From Opitutus sp. GAS368 (GTDB taxonomy: Bacteria; Verrucomicrobiota; Verrucomicrobiia; Opitutales; Opitutaceae): a stretch of 6,575 nucleotides of DNA. Below, piece after piece: positions 1-5,562 of the stretch (positions are counted from its first letter, which is position 1; each line of letters opens with the position of its first letter). The stretch is from positions 1-6,575 of the forward strand of contig CAMAXB010000173.1 in assembly GCA_945862035.1 (NCBI GenBank), read 5' to 3'. The translations under genes and the position numbers were made by a program. The notes under the pieces are model-generated. The model ran no database searches and was not told the origin of the DNA. It worked only from the letters and a program-made list of their open reading frames with translations.

Positions 1-262
1 GCAAGTAGGCTAGGTGCTGTTTCGCCTCGCCCGGGGCCGTCAGCATCGAGTGGCCTTGGATCCGTATGTCGCCTGCGTCGGGCCGCAGCAAGCCGGCAAT
101 CATGCGCAGCGAGGTGGTCTTGCCCGCACCGTTGGCGCCGAGCAGGGCGTAGAGTGTCCCCTTGTGGATGGAGAGTGACAGACCATTAACCGCAGGGACC
201 GTGTCGTAGCGCTTGATGAGCGACCTGACCTCGCAGGCGGCGGTTGGGGTTGGCTGGTCCAT
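1..262 (-). CDS. ABC transporter ATP-binding protein, N-terminal part (cut by window edge)
   Basis: This is the N-terminal 87 codons of an ABC-transporter ATPase of the CcmA/NatA (ABC-2 exporter) type; the rest lies left of the window. Translation from the ATG at 262 shows an A-loop tyrosine (Y19, in KRYD) and a Walker A motif GANGAGKTT at residues 42-50. Next comes LRMIAGLLRPDAGDI, typical of the segment after the P-loop, then the start of the region leading to the Q-loop (HLAYL). The Walker B and signature motifs are beyond the edge. The protein starts directly with the nucleotide-binding domain. It has no N-terminal C39 peptidase or membrane domain, so it is not a classic peptidase-containing bacteriocin transporter. 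It would need a separate permease, probably encoded next. It lies 173 nt downstream of the double-glycine peptide gene, same strand. No clear Shine-Dalgarno precedes the ATG, and no upstream in-frame start was seen near it. The family is clear; the substrate is unknown, and peptide export or self-immunity is inferred from the neighbours. Confidence 0.9.
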   Translation of the reverse strand, partial: MDQPTPTAACEVRSLIKRYDTVPAVNGLSLSIHKGTLYALLGANGAGKTTSLRMIAGLLRPDAGDIRIQGHSMLTAPGEAKQHLAYL

Positions 263-315
263 GGAATTGAAAATACGAAATGGGTGATGGTTCGCGGCCG
301 GACTGGACCGTCATT

Positions 316-354
316 CAAAGGGAAACGCGAAGGTCGGATGACGACGCGTTTCCC
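316..354 (-). terminator. Hairpin with short U-tract between peptide and ABC genes
   Basis: On the minus strand, GGGAAACGCG (354-345) pairs perfectly with CGCGTTTCCC (329-320). This gives a 10-bp stem with a 15-nt loop, followed at once by TTT and then GAAT. It starts 81 nt after the peptide stop codon and ends about 55 nt before the ABC ATG. The U-tract is short, so this may be a weak or partial terminator, or an mRNA-stabilising 3' hairpin. Either would allow more peptide than transporter to be made from one transcript. The pairing is seen directly; the function is inferred. Confidence 0.5.
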
Positions 355-367
355 GTCATCAGGCGCG

Positions 368-379
368 GGCAGGCCTGCC
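368..379. repeat. 12-bp perfect palindrome GGCAGGCCTGCC
   Basis: A perfect 12-bp inverted repeat without a spacer lies in the peptide-ABC spacer, between two other inverted repeats (320-354 and 389-410). It could be an operator for a dimeric regulator or simply a GC-rich chance palindrome. No regulator gene is visible here to support an operator. Confidence 0.35.
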
Positions 380-388
380 GCGGGCTAA

Positions 389-410
389 GGAACGGTTTCG
401 AACCCGTCCC
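389..410 (-). repeat. Inverted repeat / hairpin downstream of the peptide gene
   Basis: On the minus strand GGGACGG (410-404) pairs with CCGTTCC (395-389), including one G-U pair, around the loop GTTCGAAA. It begins 25 nt after the peptide stop codon. The loop resembles a tRNA T-arm, but the stem register and flanking sequence do not fit a tRNA. There is no U-tract after it, so a terminator role is weak; it may protect the 3' end of the peptide message. Confidence 0.4.
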
Positions 411-435
411 TCAATGGGGAAGCCTGCAGCGGCGC

Positions 436-684
436 TCATTCCCAAGTATAGTACCAGTCGAAGAGGAAGGTGAACGCGTCGGGGTTGTCCTCGATCCTCT
501 GGGTCACGTCTTTCCACATCGCCCAGCCGAGCGCGCCGGCCGCGATCAAGCCAGGGGCAATGCCGCCATTGACTTCTGCGAGGTCGGATTCGCCGAGTTC
601 GACGAATCCGCCGTTCATTTCGAGTGCGATACCATCGTTCATAGACACTTTCGTTATCACTGTCATTACAGCCGAATTTGTCAT
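436..684 (-). CDS. Double-glycine-leader, class II bacteriocin-like secreted peptide precursor
   Basis: This small gene encodes up to 82 residues and ends with TGA at 438-436. Residues 27-41 match the double-glycine leader consensus: L at -12, an acidic residue at -8, L at -7, V at -4 and NGG at the end (residues 39-41). In the family, a C39 peptidase cleaves after the GG during ABC-mediated export. The predicted core is residues 42-82 (41 aa). It opens with a small, hydrophobic glycine/alanine-rich helix-like stretch (IAPGLIAAGALGWAMW) and continues with an acidic segment and an aromatic tail (WYYTWE). It has no cysteine, 4 Trp and a net charge near -4, whereas most bacteriocins are cationic. 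Possible starts are the ATGs at 684, 666, 642 and 618. The ATG at 618 would give a standard 19-residue leader, but none has a strong ribosome site. The gene lies 78 nt after hlyD, which supports secretion. The precursor type is well supported; antimicrobial activity, as opposed to signalling or another role, is not shown. Confidence 0.8.
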   Translation of the reverse strand: MTNSAVMTVITKVSMNDGIALEMNGGFVELGESDLAEVNGGIAPGLIAAGALGWAMWKDVTQRIEDNPDAFTFLFDWYYTWE

Positions 685-685
685 C

Positions 686-700
686 CAGCCCGCAGGGCTG
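686..700 (-). repeat. Hairpin immediately upstream of the most distal peptide ATG
   Basis: CAGCCC and GGGCTG form a 6-bp GC-rich stem with a 3-nt loop, ending one base before the ATG at 684. In the message it would cover the ribosome-binding region of that ATG. This argues for initiation at a downstream ATG (642 or 618) or for translational control. A second GC-only repeat, GGCGCC at 741-746 and again at 756-761, lies just after the hlyD stop and could form another hairpin without a U-tract. The rest of the 685-762 spacer shows no convincing promoter. Confidence 0.35.
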
Positions 701-762
701 TGGCTGTTGGGCGGATGTTTCCGAGGAATCGGAAAGGGTGGGCGCCGGGGTTACGGGCGCCT

Positions 763-2001
763 TCATAAAGGAGTGGGCTCGGGAGATTGGTTGAGCAGTT
801 GGGTCCAGCCACCGGCTTCGTCGTACAGGAGTTGAAGCAGGCTGCGTTGGGCGACGACCATCCGGGCGGTGAGCGTGAGCCCCTTGCGCAGCTCCGCGCG
901 TCGACCGTCGGACCGGGCGAGAACCGTGCTGTGGGGCTCAATCAGCACTTTGAAGCCCGGGCTTGTCGTGAGTAGGCCGGTGGTCAAGTCGGCGGAAACG
1001 GAGCGGACGGTCCCCGTGAGCGCTCCCCAGTAGGTGTGAGGGAGTGCATCGATGAGCAGTCGGACACTTTGCCCAGGCCGGACGAGCCCGGCATCCTGCG
1101 GGGAGATCATCGCTTCGACCTGCAGGGCGTCGTCCGGCGAGATTCGTCCGATGGGTTGGCCGGGTGGCAGGTAGCTGCCGGGAGCCCAGCCGGCGAATTC
1201 CATCAACATCCCGGTGACAGGTGCTCTCACGATATGGCGGTCGGCCTCCTCTTGCAGCCGGCGTTGATCCGAGCGGAGATTGTCGAGCGTGGCCTCTTCG
1301 ATCCGCTGGCGTTCCAACCAGCCGCTCCGGGCTTGCTGGGTCGCATGGCGGAGGGAGGCATCGGCTTGTTCCCGTTCGAAGCGGGCGACCTCGAGTTCCT
1401 GCTGGGTGGACCAGCCCTTCGCGGCGAGCTTCGCCACGCGGTCGTGATATGAGGCGGCACGGAGTACGGCGAGCTGCAAGGCGATCCGCTGGGTTCGGTA
1501 CCCCAGCCACTCCTGCCCTAGGGCGGCGGTGCGGAGGTTGGGCAGGAATCGCGTTGGATCGGGCTCAAGGTCTTCCGTGGCGGGCGTGGCGGCGAGCAGG
1601 GTGAGGTCGCAAAGCAGATCGGTGGCTGCTCGCAGACGCTCCTCGTTCAGGGCGAGACGCGATTCGATCTCGATGGACCGTAGCTGGATCAGGGGTTGCC
1701 CTGCCTTCACTGGTTGATTGTCGGTGATCCAAACGCGTTCGATCAGTCCGCCTAGGCCGGTTTGGAGGCCGATGGGCGCCGTCGTTGGGCGGATAATGCC
1801 GGAGGCGCGAACGGTGACATCCACGCGGACGAGCGGGAGCGCGACGGCCGCGAGTGTAAGGAGAAAGAGAATACAAACGTAGATCCAGTGCGGTTCCTGG
1901 TCGCGCTCCGCGAGGAAAGTCTCCAGCGAGGCATCCAACGTGCTGAGGGGCAGAGCGGAAGGGGCCGGAGGAGGAACGGGCACACCGCGACAAAAGAGCA
2001 A
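763..2001 (-). CDS. HlyD-family membrane-fusion (periplasmic adaptor) protein
   Basis: This is the inner-membrane-anchored adaptor of a type I-like ABC exporter. HlyD/CvaA-type proteins link the ABC pump to an outer-membrane channel and are standard partners of double-glycine peptide exporters. The 412 residues begin with a Pro-rich cytoplasmic segment (1-38), then one membrane helix (about 39-58, WIYVCILFLLTLAAVALPLV). The first lipoyl/barrel-sandwich half follows (about 70-108, with GGLIERVWITDNQPVKAGQPL), then a long alpha-hairpin rich in Glu, Arg and Leu (about 110-255). The second lipoyl half carries the RAPVTG motif (259-264). A beta-barrel region (about 290-380) precedes the typical HlyD ending (LRKGLTLTARMVVAQRSLLQLL). 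The first possible start is TTG at 2001, with no well-spaced ribosome site; GTG at 1983 and TTG at 1938 are alternatives, and no in-frame start exists between 2001 and the preceding stop. It follows uppP by 44 nt and precedes the peptide gene by 78 nt, all on the same strand. The family is clear; the cargo is inferred. Confidence 0.9.
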   Translation of the reverse strand: MLFCRGVPVPPPAPSALPLSTLDASLETFLAERDQEPHWIYVCILFLLTLAAVALPLVRVDVTVRASGIIRPTTAPIGLQTGLGGLIERVWITDNQPVKAGQPLIQLRSIEIESRLALNEERLRAATDLLCDLTLLAATPATEDLEPDPTRFLPNLRTAALGQEWLGYRTQRIALQLAVLRAASYHDRVAKLAAKGWSTQQELEVARFEREQADASLRHATQQARSGWLERQRIEEATLDNLRSDQRRLQEEADRHIVRAPVTGMLMEFAGWAPGSYLPPGQPIGRISPDDALQVEAMISPQDAGLVRPGQSVRLLIDALPHTYWGALTGTVRSVSADLTTGLLTTSPGFKVLIEPHSTVLARSDGRRAELRKGLTLTARMVVAQRSLLQLLYDEAGGWTQLLNQSPEPTPL

Positions 2002-2045
2002 ATAAGTTGCGAAAGCAAGCCTTTTCTAGCGCCGTCCTGCTGACT

Positions 2046-3038
2046 TCAGATCAGAAAGACTGCGGTCAGGACCACCGCGAGCACCAGCCTATACCCCGCG
2101 AATACGCCGAGCCCGTTCCGGGCAAGGTAGCCCACGAAGAATTTGATCGCGATGGCCGCGCTGACTGCGGCCACCGCCGCGCCCAGCAGCATCTCGCCCC
2201 AGCCAAAGACCGCGAAAAGCCCGGGCCCGGCCTTGACCAGCTTGTAGCCGGCCGCTCCGCCCAAGACCGGCAGGCCGACGAGGAAACTGAACTCGGCCGA
2301 TTTCGCCGGACTCAGACCGGCGAAGTAGCCTCCCACCATGGTGACCATCGACCGGCTCATCCCGGGCCAAAGCGCGAGACACTGCATGCACCCGATGGCG
2401 ATCGACTGCCGGACCGATAGCTCGTGCGGCTCCTTTCGAGAGGTACCGGCGCCGGAGTTTTGCTTTCGCCAGCGCTCCGCCGCGAACATCAATACCGCGC
2501 CACTGACCAGCGCAGCAACCACCGCGCCGATTGAGAAGAGGTGGGCATCAATCCAATCTCCGAGCAGCAGGCCGGCGAATACGACCGGAAGGAAAGCGAG
2601 GAGGAGATTGCGGAGCAGGCGAATGCCCACGGCATCCCGGCCCGCCAGCCCGCGGAGGATCCCCATCAGCTGACGCCAATAGAGCAGGACCACCGCGGCG
2701 ATCGCACCCACTTGGATGACCACTATGTAGGTATCAACTGCGAGCTTCCGAGTCAGGGGAACCCCGGCCGGGTTCTCTTCGCTCGGCCGCTCGTGCCAAA
2801 GGAGCTCGCCCTTGGCGTCGCGCAGGGGTGTCTCGGCGTCCAGCCCGAGCGCCCGGCTGGCAATGATGAGGTGACCCGTTGAGGAAATGGGCAGGAACTC
2901 GGTCACGCCTTCCACCAGGCCGAAAATGATGGCATCGCGGGCGGTCAGCCCTTTAGGCGCAGCGGTTTCAGGGGTGGCGGCCACCAGCCGGAGGCATCCG
3001 GCCAGGGCGAACCCCAGAACGACGATGAATCTGCGCAT
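2046..3038 (-). CDS. uppP: Undecaprenyl-diphosphatase (UppP/BacA)
   Basis: UppP dephosphorylates undecaprenyl diphosphate to recycle the lipid carrier of peptidoglycan and other envelope polymers; it is a polytopic inner-membrane protein, and overexpression gives bacitracin resistance. Both family motifs are present: EGVTEFLPISSTGH at residues 43-56, with the ExxxE glutamates E43 and E47 and His56, and PGMSRSMVT at 225-233 with Arg229. Several hydrophobic segments follow to the C-terminus. At 330 residues it exceeds the roughly 270 of E. coli BacA for two reasons. It has an N-terminal signal-peptide-like extension (1-30) with a lipobox-like LAGC at 12-15. It also has an insert of about 30 residues (66-101) between the first motif and the VVIQVGA segment. 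The ATG at 3038 is preceded by GGGAG 8 nt upstream, which decides the start. It diverges from trpD and lies upstream of the peptide export locus in the same direction. It may be purely housekeeping, but its position beside a bacteriocin-like gene is notable. Confidence 0.95.
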   Translation of the reverse strand: MRRFIVVLGFALAGCLRLVAATPETAAPKGLTARDAIIFGLVEGVTEFLPISSTGHLIIASRALGLDAETPLRDAKGELLWHERPSEENPAGVPLTRKLAVDTYIVVIQVGAIAAVVLLYWRQLMGILRGLAGRDAVGIRLLRNLLLAFLPVVFAGLLLGDWIDAHLFSIGAVVAALVSGAVLMFAAERWRKQNSGAGTSRKEPHELSVRQSIAIGCMQCLALWPGMSRSMVTMVGGYFAGLSPAKSAEFSFLVGLPVLGGAAGYKLVKAGPGLFAVFGWGEMLLGAAVAAVSAAIAIKFFVGYLARNGLGVFAGYRLVLAVVLTAVFLI

Positions 3039-3116
3039 TCGGGTTGCTCCCAGAACAAACCGGGAGTGTCGAGTTTATGCTTTTCCCCAACACGGCTTTT
3101 CGGATTGCCTGCGGTT
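3039..3116. promoter_or_regulatory. Divergent uppP / trpD intergenic promoter region
   Basis: uppP (minus) and trpD (plus) start from this short region, so promoters for both should lie in or close to it. It contains the uppP ribosome site (GGGAG on the minus strand, 3047-3051) and the only AT-rich stretch nearby, AGTTTATGCTTTT at about 3072-3084. That stretch could serve as a -10 element on either strand, but I found no matching -35 hexamer at proper spacing. No tryptophan leader peptide or attenuator is visible. Confidence 0.3.
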
Positions 3117-4166
3117 GTGCCCGCGCTTGCCGATTTGACCCAACGCCTGCTTGCTCGCCACTCGTTGTCGGCCGATGATGTGGCGGCCGCCGCGACGGCG
3201 CTCGCGTCGCCCGATGTAGCCGACGAGCCCAAGATCGCGTTTCTCACCGCTCTGGGCGACAAGGGGGAGACGCCCGCCGAGGTCGCGGCCTTTGCCCAGT
3301 CCTTCCGAGCCTGGGCCCTGAATCCGGGGGTCGAGCAATGGTCGGCCGGGGCCATTGATATTGTGGGCACGGGCGGTGATCACGCAGGTGGGTTCAACAT
3401 TTCGAGCCTCGTGGTCCTGACCCTGGCGAGTCTGGGCGTGACGGTCATGAAGCATGGCAACCGCGGGATCACGTCCAAATGCGGCAGTGCGGATCTGCTC
3501 GCGGCGCTCGGCCTGCAGCTCGATGCCCCGCCCGCCAAGCATCAGGCCGCGCTCGCGCAGCTCGGCTACACGTTTTTTTTCGCACCGGGCTTTCACCCGG
3601 CCTTCAGGCACATTGCTCCGGTTCGCAAGGCGCTGGCCGCCCAAGGTCGGCGATCCGTCTTCAATATTCTGGGACCGCTGATCAACCCGGGACGACCGGC
3701 TCACATTTTGCTCGGGGTGTTTTCCGAAGCGTGGGTGCCGCGGCTGGCCGAGGTCCTCGAGCTGCTGGGAACTTCCGCCGGCCTCGCAGCGCATGGCCTG
3801 ATCGGTCCCGGGCAGGGGATCGATGAGCTGACCACGGCGACGCCGAATCGTGTGCGCGGATTCGGGCGGCTCCGGTCGATCGATGGGGTCTGGCAGGGGC
3901 GTGACTATGGATTCGCGGAGAGTTCCTTTGAGGACCTCCGCGGGGGGGACCTGGCGGCCAATCTCGCGATCGTTGACGCCATCCTGTCGGGCCGCGGCCC
4001 CTCCGGCCTGGTCGACACCGTGGTCCTGAACACGGCCATCGCCCTCTGGATCACCGGGCGCACGGCCACCGTCGTCGAGGGTGTGACGCCGGCCCGCGAG
4101 GCCCTGCTCGGGGGCGGCGTGAAGGCCAAGATCGCTGCCACCCGCGAATTCTTTCTCCGCGCATGA
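3117..4166 (+). CDS. trpD: Anthranilate phosphoribosyltransferase
   Basis: TrpD transfers the phosphoribosyl group of PRPP to anthranilate, the second step from chorismate to tryptophan, in the cytoplasm. Numbered from the GTG at 3117 (349 aa), the family signatures are all present in order. They are GTGGD with NISS for PRPP (84-97), KHGNRGITSKCGSADLL (112-128), the HPAFRHIAPVRK segment (160-171), FNILGPLINP (182-191), and the HG and GIDEL elements that bind anthranilate and metal (226-238). This pattern fits a true TrpD rather than the divergent YbiB-like paralogues. The open frame extends back to a GTG at 3066, but that codon abuts GGGA with no spacer, and its extra 17 residues do not resemble TrpD N-termini. 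I therefore prefer 3117; TTG at 3135 is also possible. An unusual run of eight T lies inside the gene (3573-3580). The stop overlaps the glmM start by ATGA. No other trp gene is in the window. Confidence 0.95.
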   Translation: MPALADLTQRLLARHSLSADDVAAAATALASPDVADEPKIAFLTALGDKGETPAEVAAFAQSFRAWALNPGVEQWSAGAIDIVGTGGDHAGGFNISSLVVLTLASLGVTVMKHGNRGITSKCGSADLLAALGLQLDAPPAKHQAALAQLGYTFFFAPGFHPAFRHIAPVRKALAAQGRRSVFNILGPLINPGRPAHILLGVFSEAWVPRLAEVLELLGTSAGLAAHGLIGPGQGIDELTTATPNRVRGFGRLRSIDGVWQGRDYGFAESSFEDLRGGDLAANLAIVDAILSGRGPSGLVDTVVLNTAIALWITGRTATVVEGVTPAREALLGGGVKAKIAATREFFLRA

Positions 4167-5488
4167 AGCGCATCTATTTTGGGACCGATGGCATTCGCGG
4201 ACCCTACGGTGGTCCGGTGATCAACGAGGCCTTTGCCGAAAGGCTCGGCCTCGCGGCGGGTCTTTGGGCGGGCGCGCGGGGCCGGGTGGTGATTGGCCGG
4301 GACACGCGGGCCTCGGGCCAGAGCCTTGCGGCCTCGATCGCGATCGGTCTGCGCGCAGCCGGGCTCGAGCCGGTCATGCTGGGCGTCTTGCCGACGCCCG
4401 CGGTCGCCTGCCGGGTGCGCTCAAGCGGCGCGATCCTCGGCGTGGTGATCACCGCCTCGCACAACCCGGCCTCGGACAATGGCATCAAGTTCTTTGCCGG
4501 GACCGGGCTAAAACTGTCCGACGAGGACGAGGCGGCGATCGAGGCGCTCCTGCCGCGGATTCCCCCGGTGGTCACTGCGCTGTTGGCCCACGATGATTCC
4601 GCCCGGGATCTGTACTGCGCGGTCGTGGGTTCCCTGCTGCCAGCGGGTGCGCTGGCGGGGTGGCGCATCGTCCTGGACACCGCGCACGGCGCGACCTGCG
4701 AAACCAGCCCGCAAGTTCTGCGATCGCTGGGCGCCGAGGTCGTCGGGGTCGGCGATGCGCCGGATGGGATAAACATTAACGAAACGGTGGGCAGCGAACA
4801 TCCCGAGCGGATGGCGGCCGAGGTGCAGGCTAGGCAGGCCCGACTCGGGATTGCGCACGACGGCGATGGCGATCGCTGCGTCCTCTGCGATGAGGCGGGC
4901 GGGGTGCTGGATGGTGACGAGATTCTCACCATCCTCGCGCTGCATGCGCTTCGGACCCAGCGGCTGGGGGCGAACGAGTTGGTCGTGACCGTGCAGAGCA
5001 ATCTGGGCGTCGATGCGGCCGTCCGGGCAGCGGGTGGCAAGGTGGCCCGCACCGCGATCGGCGACCGCTACGTGATGGAGCGCATGCGTGTCTCCGGAGC
5101 GACGCTCGGGGGCGAGTCGAGCGGCCATGTGATTTGCGCGGACTTGCACCCGACGGGCGACGGTTTGGTGGCAGCTTTGAAGATCATCGAGGTGATGCTG
5201 GCGACCGGTCAGCCGCTTTCCGCGCTGCGGCGGGTTCTCCGGAAATTCCCCCAACGAACGAGCGCGCTGCGGGTCAAGGTGAAGCGACCGCTCGCCGAGT
5301 TGCCGGTACTGACGGCGACGATTTCAGCGCTGGAGAAGGAGCTGGGTTCCAGCGGCCGGGTGCTGGTGCGGTACTCAGGGACGGAGCCCAAGCTGCGCTT
5401 CCTAATCGAAGGCCCAGGGGATGCCGTGGTCGATCACGGTCTGCGGCGGCTGGAAGCGGCGGCTAGGGCGGAGCTCGAGATCCAGTAG
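4163..5488 (+). CDS. glmM: Phosphoglucosamine mutase
   Basis: GlmM interconverts glucosamine-6-phosphate and glucosamine-1-phosphate, the cytoplasmic step leading to UDP-GlcNAc for peptidoglycan and LPS. The 441-residue length is normal for the family. Visible signatures are FGTDGIRG (6-13), the phosphoserine loop TASHNP with catalytic Ser99 (97-102), the Mg-binding DGDGDR with Asp233, Asp235 and Asp237, the sugar-specificity loop GESSGH (317-322), and the phosphate-binding RYSGTEPKLR (403-412). The GESSGH loop and FGTDGIRG start favour GlmM over phosphomannomutase/phosphoglucomutase. The ATG overlaps the trpD stop codon (ATGA, 4163-4166), suggesting translational coupling in one operon. Large antisense open frames over this gene are shadows of its GC-rich codon use. 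Confidence 0.95.
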   Translation: MKRIYFGTDGIRGPYGGPVINEAFAERLGLAAGLWAGARGRVVIGRDTRASGQSLAASIAIGLRAAGLEPVMLGVLPTPAVACRVRSSGAILGVVITASHNPASDNGIKFFAGTGLKLSDEDEAAIEALLPRIPPVVTALLAHDDSARDLYCAVVGSLLPAGALAGWRIVLDTAHGATCETSPQVLRSLGAEVVGVGDAPDGININETVGSEHPERMAAEVQARQARLGIAHDGDGDRCVLCDEAGGVLDGDEILTILALHALRTQRLGANELVVTVQSNLGVDAAVRAAGGKVARTAIGDRYVMERMRVSGATLGGESSGHVICADLHPTGDGLVAALKIIEVMLATGQPLSALRRVLRKFPQRTSALRVKVKRPLAELPVLTATISALEKELGSSGRVLVRYSGTEPKLRFLIEGPGDAVVDHGLRRLEAAARAELEIQ

Positions 5489-5552
5489 CCCCGGGGCGGG
5501 CGAACCTGTCCCCTTCTCCACCATTGGCAGTGGTCCACGGATCGGGTTGTCT

Positions 5553-5562
5553 GGGGTACCCC
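5553..5562 (+). promoter_or_regulatory. Ribosome site inside a perfect palindrome
   Basis: GGGGTACCCC is a perfect 10-bp palindrome that ends directly before the ATG at 5563. Its GGGG half is the only ribosome-site candidate, 6 nt from the start. The palindrome is too tight to fold well within one RNA molecule, but it could be a protein-binding site. Another weak hairpin (5520-5534, 6 bp with one G-U) lies upstream and has no U-tract, so no terminator separates this gene from glmM. Confidence 0.25.

Noticed and set aside
389..410. tRNA T-arm-like sequence GGTTCGAAACC
   Set aside because: The stem register gives an 8-nt loop, and no acceptor, D-arm or anticodon arm can be placed around it.
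653..684. Possible promoter (ATGACA and GATAAC on the minus strand) for the peptide gene
   Set aside because: The spacing between the hexamers is 20 nt, too long for a standard sigma-70 promoter, and part of it lies within the longest peptide frame.
359..766. A 135-codon minus-strand frame whose ATG overlaps the hlyD stop (ATGA)
   Set aside because: The overlap looks like translational coupling, but the product is Arg-rich and low-complexity with no recognisable domain, and it overlaps the peptide gene, whose leader motif is highly specific.
4204..5254. Two long antisense frames (282 and 248 codons) over glmM
   Set aside because: They arise from GC-rich codon usage opposite a fully conserved glmM; neither product has family features.
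5520..5534. Possible terminator after glmM
   Set aside because: The hairpin is short, contains a G-U pair and is not followed by a U-tract.
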